DNA from: Colwellia psychrerythraea
GTDB lineage: Bacteria > Pseudomonadota > Gammaproteobacteria > Enterobacterales > Alteromonadaceae
Reading direction: 5' to 3'
DNA: 64,000 nt
Assembly (NCBI RefSeq): GCF_000764225.1
Contig: NZ_JQED01000055.1
Location: forward strand, 496,001 to 560,000
Part shown: one piece after another, positions 8,437 to 17,265 of the stretch
Position numbering within the stretch: position 1 is the first letter of the stretch
How the letters are laid out: the number at the start of each line of letters is the position of its first letter
Notes under the pieces: generated by a model
What the model was told of the DNA's origin: nothing
The model's database searches: none
The model's input: only the letters and a program-made list of their open reading frames with translations
Translations under genes and position numbers: made by a program

Positions 8437-10605
8437 TTAGCTTAATTGGCGTTTCTTTTCTAAGCGATATTGATGCAGTAATGGTTCTGTATAACCATTA
8501 GGCTGTTCTACGCCTGAAAAAATTAAGGCAGCGGCAGCTTTAAAAGCAATACTCTCTTCAAAGTTAATACTCATTGCCACATAACTTTTATCATCAGCAT
8601 TTTGTTTATCAACAATAGTCGCCATTTTCTCTAAGCTTGCTTGAACTTGTTCAACAGTACAAATATTGTGAGTAAGCCAATTGGCAATATGTTGACTCGA
8701 TATTCTTAAGGTTGCTCTGTCTTCCATTAAGCCAACATTATTTATATCAGGTACTTTTGAACAGCCTACGCCATGATCAATCCAACGAACTACGTAACCT
8801 AAAATTCCCTGACAGTTGTTGTCTAATTCTTCGTTAATCTCTGCTTCACTCCAATTGGTATTTTCGGCCAATGGAATTGTTAAAATATCATCAATATTTG
8901 CGGGATTACGCTTAGTGAGTTGTTTTTGTAGATCAAATACATTCACTCTATGGTAATGCAGTGCATGTAATGTCGCTGCGGTAGGTGAAGGTACCCAAGC
9001 AGTATTTGCTCCAGCTTCAACATGATTAATTTTGGTCGCGATCATATTAGCCATTTGATCTGGAATAGGCCACATGCCTTTACCAATTTGTGCTTTTTGG
9101 CTAAAACCACAAGCAAGGCCAACATCTACATTGTTATCTTCATAAGCACCAATCCAAGGCGTTAATTTTATATCTGCTTTTCTCGCCATAGGGCCAGCCA
9201 TCATAGAGGTATGAATCTCGTCACCTGTTCTATCTAAAAAGCCCGTATTGATAAATACCACACGATCTTTAGCGGCGAATATACAGTTTTTCAAGTTGAC
9301 ACTAGTACGTCTCTCTTCATCCATAATGCCCATTTTAACCGTGTTTTGAGGCAGTGATAATGCTTCTTCTACACGAGAAAATAATGTATTAGCGAAAGCA
9401 ACTTCTTCTGGACCGTGCATTTTAGGTTTAACAATGTAAATAGAACCTTCGTTACTATTACTGAACTCGCTATTGCCTTTCAAATCATGCAAAGCAATCA
9501 AAGAAGTAATCATTGCATCGAGTATACCTTCAGGTACTTCATTACCCTGACTATCAATAATGGCATTGTTTGTCATCAAATGACCAACATTTCGAACAAA
9601 CATTAAGCTACGGCCTTTAAGGGTAACCGAATCGCCTGTGATTGTTTGAACATTTAAGTCATTGTTCATCGAACGGGTGATGGTTTTACCATTTTTATTC
9701 AATTTGGCGCTTAAATTACCAGTCATTAGACCTAACCAATTCCGGTAGGCTAATACTTTATCCTCACCATCAACAGCGGCAACAGAATCTTCACAATCCA
9801 TAATAGTGGTTAATGCTGATTCAAGTACTACATCACTTAATCCAGCAGCATCTGCCTGACCAATAACACTGTCGCTATTAAACTGCAAAATTAAATGTAA
9901 ACCATTATGGGTGAATATCAGAGACTCGGGCTGATTTATACTACCAGTGAAGCCGATAAATGCTGCAGGATCTTTCAGGGCACTTTGCTGTCCGTCTGCT
10001 AAGCTCACCATTAACTGCTGCTCGGTTAAGTGGTAGCTTACTGCTTGACTATGATTACCTGAGACAAGCGGAATAACCTGATCTAAATACTCTTTGGCAA
10101 AAGCAATAACTTTCTTACCTCGTACTGGATTATAAGCTTTGCCTGGCTCTGCGCCATCTTCCTGACTGATTACATCTGTACCGTAAAGTGCATCATATAA
10201 ACTACCCCAACGTGCATTTACCGCATTTAGTGCAAAACGAGCATTCATTATTGGCACAACAAGTTGTGGGCCCGCCATTAATGCCAATTCATTATCAACA
10301 TTGCATGTATTAATATTAAAATTATCGACTTGAGGTACAAGGTAATTAATATCTGTTAAGAATTTTTTATAATGAGCAAAATCCAGAGCTTTATTGTTTT
10401 TGTGATAGCTATCAATACTGGCTTGTAACTTATCACGCGTTGATAAAAGCTCTTGGTTCTGGGGGCTCAAGTCACTAATTATGCTGGAAAATTGCTGCCA
10501 AAAGTGATTTGAGCTAATAGCAGTGCCAGGTAGTGCTTCTTTTTCAATAAAATCAAAAAGACATTGGCTTACTGTTAAGTTCTCTATCGTTACTGTCGCT
10601 ACCAT
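8437..10605 (-). CDS. glcB: Malate synthase G
   Basis: This enzyme condenses glyoxylate with acetyl-CoA to malate, completing the glyoxylate bypass or glycolate assimilation. The 722-residue length and single-chain layout fit isoform G rather than the shorter AceB. Typical stretches are the N-terminal VSQCLFDFIEKEALPGT, the TIMDCEDSVAAVDGEDK active-site region, KMHGPEEVAFANTLFSRVEE, KMGIMDEERRTSVNLKNCI, and the C-terminal GVGCSKVPDINNVGLMEDRATLRISSQHIANWL. The start has a strong ribosome site (aaggtga). A hairpin and a T-N11-A palindrome lie upstream. Isocitrate lyase is encoded 2.7 kb away across lrgBA-lysR. Confidence 0.97.
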   Translation of the reverse strand: MVATVTIENLTVSQCLFDFIEKEALPGTAISSNHFWQQFSSIISDLSPQNQELLSTRDKLQASIDSYHKNNKALDFAHYKKFLTDINYLVPQVDNFNINTCNVDNELALMAGPQLVVPIMNARFALNAVNARWGSLYDALYGTDVISQEDGAEPGKAYNPVRGKKVIAFAKEYLDQVIPLVSGNHSQAVSYHLTEQQLMVSLADGQQSALKDPAAFIGFTGSINQPESLIFTHNGLHLILQFNSDSVIGQADAAGLSDVVLESALTTIMDCEDSVAAVDGEDKVLAYRNWLGLMTGNLSAKLNKNGKTITRSMNNDLNVQTITGDSVTLKGRSLMFVRNVGHLMTNNAIIDSQGNEVPEGILDAMITSLIALHDLKGNSEFSNSNEGSIYIVKPKMHGPEEVAFANTLFSRVEEALSLPQNTVKMGIMDEERRTSVNLKNCIFAAKDRVVFINTGFLDRTGDEIHTSMMAGPMARKADIKLTPWIGAYEDNNVDVGLACGFSQKAQIGKGMWPIPDQMANMIATKINHVEAGANTAWVPSPTAATLHALHYHRVNVFDLQKQLTKRNPANIDDILTIPLAENTNWSEAEINEELDNNCQGILGYVVRWIDHGVGCSKVPDINNVGLMEDRATLRISSQHIANWLTHNICTVEQVQASLEKMATIVDKQNADDKSYVAMSINFEESIAFKAAAALIFSGVEQPNGYTEPLLHQYRLEKKRQLS

Positions 10606-10646
10606 TATTACTTCACCTTATAATCAAAACTTCACATTAAAGCGTC

Positions 10647-10670
10647 AAAAATGTTTGAGTAAACATTTTT
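10647..10670. promoter_or_regulatory. Perfect inverted repeat upstream of glcB
   Basis: The 10-bp arms AAAAATGTTT (10647-10656) and AAACATTTTT (10661-10670) are separated by gagt, about 42 bases upstream of the glcB start codon. It could be a 5'-leader hairpin, an operator, or a short terminator; the sequence does not decide. Confidence 0.45.
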
Positions 10671-10899
10671 ATTCAATCGCTACTTTATCGACTAATGACT
10701 CAAAGCAGCGCTAAAAATACATATTAGTGATAATCCTATGGCTTATTATCACTGCTGGCAATAGTACTTTTACGTCACTCAGTACGTCGGTGAAAATTAA
10801 AGTGAGTGATTTTTGTTGTAAGTTGTTGTTAATTTGGGTTAATTTGTGTTGGTGAAGGTGATTTATATATGATAATACACGTTATTGTACTTTATGATA

Positions 10900-10926
10900 A
10901 ACACCATTCATATTATGAATGATGTT
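10900..10926. promoter_or_regulatory. Candidate LysR-type operator in the glcB upstream region
   Basis: A near-perfect 27-bp palindrome is centred on ATTCAT-att-ATGAAT (10906-10920) with outer arms AACA and TGTT. Its core TTCATATTATGAA fits the LysR-type T-N11-A box. A closely similar palindrome lies in the lysR-aceA divergent region at 13142-13156. It sits about 300 bases upstream of glcB and just past the end of lrgB. Confidence 0.55.
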
Positions 10927-10959
10927 CGATGAGTATATGCTGATATTGACTTAAACAGC

Positions 10960-11685
10960 TTAGTACAATAATTGCTGTATTAATGGGATTAACCAAGGGC
11001 TGATTAATGCAGTGAGTATGGCGGACAAAATCAAAGCCACAGAACTGTATGCTCCATGCTCAGCACTTTTACGAACAAGTACTGCAGTGCCAATAACGTG
11101 GCTGGCGCTACCTATGGCTAAGCCTTGAGCTTTAGCTGAATTAACGCCAATAAAGCTCAGCCATTGGGGGCCTAATAAAGCACCAAATAAACCCGCAATT
11201 AAGATAGCAAAAGCGGTGATAGAACTATCACCGGACAATTGTTCTGTTAACGTAATGCCAATGGGCGTGGTTACAGACTTTAATGATAACGCGACGGCAA
11301 TCTCTGGTGCTTTTATCAGCCACATGGCAAGTATAAAGCTTACGGTAATAACCACAGTAATGCCTAATATTAAAATAGCTGTCATTTCACGCCAATAGAA
11401 GCGTATTTGCTTAAACTGCTGATAAAGAGGTAAACCTAAGGCAACAATTGCAGGCTCAAGTAAAAGATTAAGTACCTCAGTTGTATGACTATATTCTTGA
11501 TAATTAATATCAATTAACAATAAGAAAGGCACCAATATACTAATAGTAAATAGCATTGGATTTAGCCAGATATATTGCCATTTTTGTTGGCAAGCGGCCG
11601 CAAATTGATAGGTTGCTATGGTGATTATAGTAAAAAATATACTCGCCAATATGGGGCTGTTAACAATGAAAGTACTAAACATCAT
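10960..11685 (-). CDS. lrgB: LrgB/CidB-family membrane transport protein
   Basis: This 241-residue integral membrane protein has about seven hydrophobic helices and the LrgB motifs LEPAIVALGLPLYQQ and LALKSVTTPIGI-like VALSLKSVTTPIGITLTEQL, with GLAIGSASHVIGTA near the C-terminus. It overlaps the end of lrgA, so the two subunits are translationally coupled. LrgAB pairs were named as holin/antiholin-like. More recent work assigns pyruvate or other small-carboxylate transport to several of them, and the plant chloroplast homologue PLGG1 carries glycolate and glycerate. Between malate synthase G and isocitrate lyase, a two- or three-carbon acid transporter is the better guess. Confidence 0.88.
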   Translation of the reverse strand: MMFSTFIVNSPILASIFFTIITIATYQFAAACQQKWQYIWLNPMLFTISILVPFLLLIDINYQEYSHTTEVLNLLLEPAIVALGLPLYQQFKQIRFYWREMTAILILGITVVITVSFILAMWLIKAPEIAVALSLKSVTTPIGITLTEQLSGDSSITAFAILIAGLFGALLGPQWLSFIGVNSAKAQGLAIGSASHVIGTAVLVRKSAEHGAYSSVALILSAILTALISPWLIPLIQQLLY

Positions 11686-12061
11686 TTGAGCCTGCTGTAG
11701 TTTTTTTGTTGGTATTATCTGGCGTTATTAAGTAATGCTCGCTCAAATAACCAATAACAGTAAGTAAAATAAAGGTCGAACTACAAATAATAAACACTAA
11801 GGCAAGACCGTGTTGTTGGATGAGTTGAAAATGATTGATGATTCCCATACCTGCAGGGACTAGACAGACCCCCATGTGCTTAATAAACCACTGATTAGTT
11901 TTGGTAATCTTTTCTGGACTAAACCAATTGAACTGTAAAAAAAGAGCGTAAATAATCATGCCATATAAACTAGCCGGTAAAGCAGCTAAAAGATAATTAG
12001 CAAGCTTACCGAGCAATAAACATATACTGATCGCGAAAATAGTATAGAACACATTCTTCAT
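11675..12061 (-). CDS. lrgA: LrgA/CidA-family membrane protein
   Basis: This 128-residue protein has four predicted membrane helices. The LrgA motif is visible as LPASLYGMIIYALFLQFNWF, followed by IKHMGVCLVPAGMGIINHF. It starts 6 bases after the lysR stop codon and overlaps lrgB by about 10 bases, making a tight lysR-lrgA-lrgB operon. It is the small partner of LrgB. The operon gives the transporter its own regulator and places it between the two glyoxylate-bypass enzymes. Confidence 0.87.
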   Translation of the reverse strand: MKNVFYTIFAISICLLLGKLANYLLAALPASLYGMIIYALFLQFNWFSPEKITKTNQWFIKHMGVCLVPAGMGIINHFQLIQQHGLALVFIICSSTFILLTVIGYLSEHYLITPDNTNKKTTAGSNDV

Positions 12062-12067
12062 AGTGAG

Positions 12068-13015
12068 TTACATATTCTCCTGGCATTTAAGAGCAGCGGC
12101 AATAACTAATTGCCTAAACCAAATATGGCTAGCATCATGATGGAGTAGAGGACTCCAAATCATTTTTAACTCAATATCAGGGATCTCAAAAGGTGGCTTT
12201 ATAATAGTGTAATTGCTGTCGTTCTTGTGCAACTGAGCCGCTTTAGTCGGCAAAGTCGCAATTAAGTTATCTTCATAAGCTAATTGCATAGCTACATGAT
12301 AATTACGAGTAAAAACCTTAATGTCACGCTTTTTACCTAAGCGAGCGAGCGCTTCGTCAACCCAACCTAGCTTCTGAACATCCTTAGGATCCATTCCTAC
12401 ACCAACGCCAAAGCCTGTTTTTGAAACCCAGACATGTTTCGCACCTAAGTAGGCATTTAAGTTGAATTTACTTACCAAAGGACTATCAGCGCTTAATAAA
12501 CAAGAGAACGAATCGCGCCATATGGCTTTTTGGTGAAAGGACTGTGGTAATTCATCAAAGCGATTTATCGCCATATCAATTTTACCAGCCTCAACATCAT
12601 GAAAGGTCACATCACTAGGAGTCATGATATCAAGAGTAATATTAGGAGCAACTTTATTTAACGATCTTAATAACGTAGGAATTAAGGTCGATGCGGCATA
12701 ATCACTGGCCATTATTCTAAAGACACGTTGGCTCTTTAATTCATTAAACTCTTCTTCACCTTGTAATGCTTCCTCTAATTCAAGCAATATTTTACGAATA
12801 CTAGGTGCCAATGCGCGAGCGCGCTCTGTCGGAACCATGCCGTCAGATGTTCGCACCAAAATAGGATCATTAAATAAAGTTCTTAGTCGTTTTAAACCGT
12901 TACTCATTGCAGGTTGCGTAATGTTAAGTTGGCTGGCCGCCCGAGTAACATTCTTTTCTCGAAGCAATACGTCTAAATAAATAAGCAAATTTAAATCAAT
13001 TTTAGAAATATTCAT
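12068..13015 (-). CDS. LysR-family transcriptional regulator, likely controlling lrgAB and the glyoxylate genes
   Basis: This 315-residue regulator has an N-terminal winged helix-turn-helix (residues 4-65: DLNLLIYLDVLLREKNVTRAAS, then NITQPAMSNGLKRLR) and a periplasmic-binding-like effector domain from about 90 (FRIMASDYAASTLIPTLL). It belongs to the NodD/LeuO-like branch judged by its DLNLL opening. It is transcribed away from aceA and leads an operon with lrgAB. T-N11-A palindromes sit in the lysR-aceA gap and upstream of glcB, so it is the obvious candidate for coordinating these genes. That control is inferred. Glyoxylate, pyruvate or glycolate are candidate effectors. Confidence 0.9.
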   Translation of the reverse strand: MNISKIDLNLLIYLDVLLREKNVTRAASQLNITQPAMSNGLKRLRTLFNDPILVRTSDGMVPTERARALAPSIRKILLELEEALQGEEEFNELKSQRVFRIMASDYAASTLIPTLLRSLNKVAPNITLDIMTPSDVTFHDVEAGKIDMAINRFDELPQSFHQKAIWRDSFSCLLSADSPLVSKFNLNAYLGAKHVWVSKTGFGVGVGMDPKDVQKLGWVDEALARLGKKRDIKVFTRNYHVAMQLAYEDNLIATLPTKAAQLHKNDSNYTIIKPPFEIPDIELKMIWSPLLHHDASHIWFRQLVIAAALKCQENM

Positions 13016-13130
13016 GTGATTAATGGCTCTCTTAATAAATATAAGTCAGGTAGATATAAGCTAAATGAGGGGCTATTTCAATGAAATTTTATCACTATAG
13101 TAATAAAAAGTACCTATTTAGATCGATATA

Positions 13131-13156
13131 ATGAATTTGATATTCATACTGTGAAT
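13131..13156. promoter_or_regulatory. Candidate LysR-type operator in the lysR-aceA divergent promoter
   Basis: Three half-sites occur in a row: ATGAAT (13131-13136), ATTCAT (13142-13147) and GTGAAT (13151-13156). The last pair gives TTCATACTGTGAA, a T-N11-A box nearly identical to the one upstream of glcB at 10906. It is about 130 bases from the lysR start and 190 from aceA, a normal place for autoregulation plus divergent activation. The rest of 13016-13348 holds no gene. Confidence 0.55.
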
Positions 13157-13348
13157 GACGGTAATGTAGGTTATATATTTTAAAAATACTAAATACATGG
13201 GTATTATTTTTGTAGTCCGGTGTGAAAGCTTCTTTTTTGAGATTCATTCTGAGGTGTAGACCTCTGGTTTAGTAGCTCTAAGTAGAACGTTAATCAACCT
13301 TTACTAATAAATATTATTTTATCTACAACAAGACTTTTGGAGAATGTT

Positions 13349-14935
13349 ATGTCTAACTATCAAAGTGCAATTGAAGCAGTTCAAGCGATTAAAGCCAAGG
13401 CAGGTAGCTCTTGGGATGCTATCAACCCAGAATCAATTGCTCGCATGCGTGCCCAGAACAAATTCAAAACTGGTTTAGAAATCGCACAATATACTGCAGA
13501 TATTATGCGTGCTGATATGGCTGCATTTGATGCAGACAAGACTAAGTACACACAATCTCTAGGTTGTTGGCATGGTTTTGTTGGTCAACAAAAAATGATT
13601 TCTATCAAGAAACATTTTGATGGCAAAACTGATCGTCGTTACTTATATCTTTCTGGTTGGATGGTTGCGGCACTACGCAGTGAGTTTGGTCCACTTCCTG
13701 ATCAGTCAATGCATGAAAAAACGTCTGTTGCTTCTTTAGTTGAAGAGCTTTACACATTCTTACGTCAAGCTGATGCACGTGAATTAGGCGGCCTTTTCCG
13801 CGAGCTAGATGCTGCTGCAGAAAGCGATAAAGCTGCTATCCAATACAAAATTGACAATCATGTTACTCACGTTGTACCAATCGTTGCTGATATTGATGCT
13901 GGTTTTGGTAACGCTGAAGCGACTTACCTAATGGCTAAGCAAATGATTGAAGCCGGTGCTTGTGCTCTTCAAATAGAAAACCAAGTAGCTGATGAAAAAC
14001 AATGTGGACACCAAGATGGTAAAGTAACGGTTCCTCATGCTGATTTCCACGCGAAAATTCGCGCTTTACGTCACGCTTTCTTAGAGCTAGGCATCGACAA
14101 TGGTTTAATTGTTGCACGTACTGATTCTGAAGGTGCTGGTCTTACAAAAGAAATTGCTGTTGTTAAAGAGCCAGGCGATTCTGGTGATATCTATAACTCA
14201 TACTTAGACGTTGAAGAAATCGACGTAGCAGACATGGGTGAAGGTGATGTTGTATTTAACCGTGGTGGCAAGCTAGTTCGTCCTAAGCGTTTACCTTCAG
14301 GTTTATATCAATTCCGTCAAGGTACTGGCCATGAACGCTGTGTATTTGACTGTATCGGTGCACTTAATGCTGGCGCTGATTTACTTTGGATTGAAACTGC
14401 AGTTCCAACGGTACACGAAATCAAAGGTATGATGGATGACGTTCGTAAAGTTCACCCAGATGCGAAACTTGTTTATAACAACTCTCCATCGTTCAACTGG
14501 ACATTAAACTTCCGTCAACAAGCATATGACGCAATGGTTGAAGCGGGTGAAGATGTATCTGCTTATGTTCGTGGTGACTTAATGAATGCTGAATACGATG
14601 ATTCTGAATTATCTGCAACAGCTGATGAGCGCGTTCGTACCTTCCAAGCAGATACTGCACGTGAAGCAAACGTATTCCATCACTTGATTACATTACCTAC
14701 TTACCACACAACGGCATTGTCTGTAGACAACTTAGCGAAAGAGTACTTTGGTGAGCAAGGTATGTTAGGTTATGTTAAAAAGGTTCAGCGTGAAGAAATC
14801 CGTCAAGGTATTGCCTGTGTGAAACATCAAAATATGTCAGGCTCTGATATGGGTGATGATCACAAAGAATACTTTGCTGGTGAGAATGCGCTTAAAGCAG
14901 GCGGTGCGAAAAACACTTCTAACCAATTTAACTAA
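13349..14935 (+). CDS. aceA: Isocitrate lyase
   Basis: This enzyme cleaves isocitrate to glyoxylate and succinate, the first step of the glyoxylate bypass needed for growth on acetate and fatty acids. The ATG at 13349 is chosen because ggag lies 6 bases ahead; a TTG at 13337 is in frame. At 528 residues it is the long AceA form. The catalytic loop reads DEKQCGHQDGK (about residue 219), so it has KQCGH rather than the KKCGH of E. coli, as in other long-form lyases. Other motifs are VADIDAGFGNAEATY, LIVARTDSEGAG and LVYNNSPSFNW. Codon use looks optimised, consistent with high expression. Confidence 0.97.
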   Translation: MSNYQSAIEAVQAIKAKAGSSWDAINPESIARMRAQNKFKTGLEIAQYTADIMRADMAAFDADKTKYTQSLGCWHGFVGQQKMISIKKHFDGKTDRRYLYLSGWMVAALRSEFGPLPDQSMHEKTSVASLVEELYTFLRQADARELGGLFRELDAAAESDKAAIQYKIDNHVTHVVPIVADIDAGFGNAEATYLMAKQMIEAGACALQIENQVADEKQCGHQDGKVTVPHADFHAKIRALRHAFLELGIDNGLIVARTDSEGAGLTKEIAVVKEPGDSGDIYNSYLDVEEIDVADMGEGDVVFNRGGKLVRPKRLPSGLYQFRQGTGHERCVFDCIGALNAGADLLWIETAVPTVHEIKGMMDDVRKVHPDAKLVYNNSPSFNWTLNFRQQAYDAMVEAGEDVSAYVRGDLMNAEYDDSELSATADERVRTFQADTAREANVFHHLITLPTYHTTALSVDNLAKEYFGEQGMLGYVKKVQREEIRQGIACVKHQNMSGSDMGDDHKEYFAGENALKAGGAKNTSNQFN

Positions 14936-14960
14936 TATCTTTACTCATTAGTTGATAAAA

Positions 14961-14990
14961 AAAACCAGTCTTTAAGGCTGGTTTTTTGTT
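14961..14990 (+). terminator. Intrinsic terminator of aceA
   Basis: The stem aaaaccag (14961-14968) pairs with ctggtttt (14978-14985), followed by further T residues, 25 bases after the aceA stop. Confidence 0.85.
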
Positions 14991-15040
14991 GTTAGAACAT
15001 TAAACGTTTGCCCATATCGAGCTATAAAAGTGATCTATAA

Positions 15041-15077
15041 AAAAGGCCGCCTTCTTAAATAAAGAGGCAGCCTTTTT
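15041..15077 (-). terminator. Intrinsic terminator of the DUF481 gene
   Basis: The arms aaaaggccgcct (15041-15052) and aggcagcctttt (about 15064-15075) pair with one mismatch. On the minus strand the hairpin is followed by a U-run, 25-60 bases past the stop of the minus-strand gene. Confidence 0.75.
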
Positions 15078-15101
15078 AGTTTTTAGGAAAGGGTGTATAG
15101 C

Positions 15102-15908
15102 TTAGAAGCTATACACTAACGTTACTGAGGTTTCAGTATTCGTGTTTTCAAAACCTTCTTCTACTTCAGTATCATAATCAACACGAAAAGCAAATTTAAA
15201 CTGTAATGAATCAATTAACTTAGTGGTTAATGATGTTTCTGATTTATAGACACTGTTTTTATCTGACTCTAATGCTTGCTTAGCAACAAAGTACTGCTTA
15301 AATTCTACAAAATCATTTATTTGTCTAGTATATAGGGCTTGTGCTTGAACAATAGCCGCCGTTTCAGTGCTTTCCATGATTGCAGGGTCACTAGCCGTTG
15401 CTGGTACTGCACGAATTACGTCATATTTCACACCTGGGCCAATATCAGCAAAAAACGAACTTGTTTCAGTTTCCCACCAATGACGACCCCAACCTAAAGA
15501 AGCTGACGTTTGGTATTCAAAGCTACTGAACTTATCTTGTTCATAATAAGCACTTGCGTAAAGGTAGTTTTTGCCACCTTCTTCAAGAGAATAGTTCGTT
15601 TGACCTAGGATGTCCCACTTATTATCCGTGCTTTCGAACTCATCTTTGCCAGTATCTTCGTCTTCGGTTTCAAGCTTTTTAGCAAGCGCATTAAAAGCTA
15701 TCAAGTTCAACCATTGACCTTCTTCATGTTTGATATTTAAGCCGGCTTTAATATCGCCACTTTTAGTATTACCCGTTTTAAATAACATACCTAATTCGGC
15801 AGAGATAGTTAATGATGGCTTCTCTTCAGCGACCGCTTCTTCGGCAAGCGCGTATTGACCCGTAAAAGGGAGTAAAAGAAGGGTAGCAAGAGCTATTTTA
15901 GATTTCAT
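15102..15908 (-). CDS. DUF481 outer-membrane protein (YdiY-like)
   Basis: This 268-residue protein has a Sec signal (MKSKIALATLLLLPFTGQYALA, cleavage before EEAV). The beta-rich mature part matches the DUF481 family: LGMLFKTGNTKSGDIKAGLNIKHEEGQWLNLIAF near the start, YLYASAYYEQDKFSSFEYQTSASLGWGRHWW in the middle, and the terminal strand TETSVTLVYSF ending in Phe, the outer-membrane insertion signal. Family members are often described as salt-induced outer-membrane proteins; the true role is unknown. It has its own terminator and no operon partner. Confidence 0.88.
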   Translation of the reverse strand: MKSKIALATLLLLPFTGQYALAEEAVAEEKPSLTISAELGMLFKTGNTKSGDIKAGLNIKHEEGQWLNLIAFNALAKKLETEDEDTGKDEFESTDNKWDILGQTNYSLEEGGKNYLYASAYYEQDKFSSFEYQTSASLGWGRHWWETETSSFFADIGPGVKYDVIRAVPATASDPAIMESTETAAIVQAQALYTRQINDFVEFKQYFVAKQALESDKNSVYKSETSLTTKLIDSLQFKFAFRVDYDTEVEEGFENTNTETSVTLVYSF

Positions 15909-16185
15909 GTTCGTCCTTAAAAAGTGGTTTTTAATTTATTATTTTGTTGATGTATCAAAATTTACGCGATCCTATCAAATTTTAGCTATGTAGCCAACTT
16001 GTAACTAAGTGAAGTGGGGGTAAATTGAAGGAAGTTTCAACTTATCGACGTATATCATCTAATTAGGCAGCAATTTCCCACATTTTTAGCTTCTTATATA
16101 ATAAAGAACAAAATTTGTTCTCAATGTTTTTAGTTGCTTAGTTATGTCTGTTTTAATTAAGTCTAAGGAATAAATGCCCTAAAGC
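15909..16185. other. Non-coding spacer
   Basis: This AT-rich stretch between the DUF481 promoter and the end of the RND adaptor gene holds no credible ORF. I see no strong hairpin with a T-run. Confidence 0.4.
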
Positions 16186-17265
16186 TTATTGGGGGGTCAC
16201 AATAATATCCCTATCAGTTAGACCAGATAAAATCGAAGAAAACCCAGGCTTTGAACTCTCTCCTAGTCGTACAAAGCGTCTTTGACTTTGGCCGTCAATT
16301 AATACGTTTACAAAATCAAGTTGACCGGCATGACTGACACTACTGTTTGGTACATAGAGTTTTTCGACATGACCTGCAGGAATTAATAAACGGGCATACA
16401 TGCCTGGTAATAAGCTTTCTTGGTAGGAGATACTTACTTTTATTAAGAAACTTCGCGATCCGGTATTGGCAGCAGGCACTATCTCTTCGACTAAACCGGT
16501 TAACGTTTTTTGTATTGTGGGTAGATCTATTGTGATACTTTGTCCTTGCGTAAGTGTGAGAGCAAGTTGTTCTCGCACTTGTGCTTCAATGCGTAAAGAC
16601 AGCGGATTGTATAGACTTAATAGTTTTTGGCCCGCTTGTGCAGTATTACCAGGCTCAGCAAATCGGTCTATAACTTTACCGTTAATGGGGGCACGAAGTG
16701 TGGCATAGCTTAATGTTGTTTGGGTTTGAGCTAAACTTTGTTTGGCCGCGGTGAGCTCTGCTTTAATACTTTGATAGTCCGCTTTACTCTTATCTAAATC
16801 AAACTGTGAAGCTATTTTTTTATTAAATAACTCTTTAGCTCGCTGAAAATTGCTATGTGCCTCCGTGTATCTTGCAGACATTGCATTAACTTGCTCACGC
16901 GCTTCAATAACACTTGATGACAGGTCATTATTTTCGAGTGCAATTAACACGTCACCTTTTTTTACATTGTCACCAGATCGAACGTTTATCTTTTTAATTC
17001 GCGCGAGCAACCTTGAAGAAATAATTGTTGCTTGTTTTGCTGTAATACTCGCAGCAATACTTTCAAATATTCTCTCCCTACTCTTTATTACCGTGTAGTT
17101 AGTCGAATTCACTATTGTGCTGGCTGGTTGCTCAAAACCTGGACGAACTTTACTGTTAAATGAGCCAGCTAACCAAGCTACCATGAGCAATAATATAATC
17201 AAGGCCAGTATAGGAATAATAATTTTTTTCATGGTTCTCTCTTGTTGAGTTTCACGACTGTTCAT
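16186..17265 (-). CDS. RND efflux periplasmic adaptor subunit (membrane fusion protein)
   Basis: This is the periplasmic adaptor linking an inner-membrane RND pump to an outer-membrane channel. From the ATG at 17265 (359 residues) the start overlaps the pump stop by ATGA, implying coupled translation. An internal ATG at 17232 has a better ribosome site (gagag) and begins right at the signal anchor MKKIIIPILALIILLLMVAWLAG. The barrel-sandwich motif is split by a coiled hairpin: ARIKKINVRSGDNVKKGDVLIALEN and TLSYATLRAPINGKVIDRFAEPGNTAQAGQKLL. The adaptor follows the pump gene, which is the reverse of the usual acrAB order, and no outer-membrane factor is encoded nearby. Confidence 0.92.
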   Translation of the reverse strand: MNSRETQQERTMKKIIIPILALIILLLMVAWLAGSFNSKVRPGFEQPASTIVNSTNYTVIKSRERIFESIAASITAKQATIISSRLLARIKKINVRSGDNVKKGDVLIALENNDLSSSVIEAREQVNAMSARYTEAHSNFQRAKELFNKKIASQFDLDKSKADYQSIKAELTAAKQSLAQTQTTLSYATLRAPINGKVIDRFAEPGNTAQAGQKLLSLYNPLSLRIEAQVREQLALTLTQGQSITIDLPTIQKTLTGLVEEIVPAANTGSRSFLIKVSISYQESLLPGMYARLLIPAGHVEKLYVPNSSVSHAGQLDFVNVLIDGQSQRRFVRLGESSKPGFSSILSGLTDRDIIVTPQ

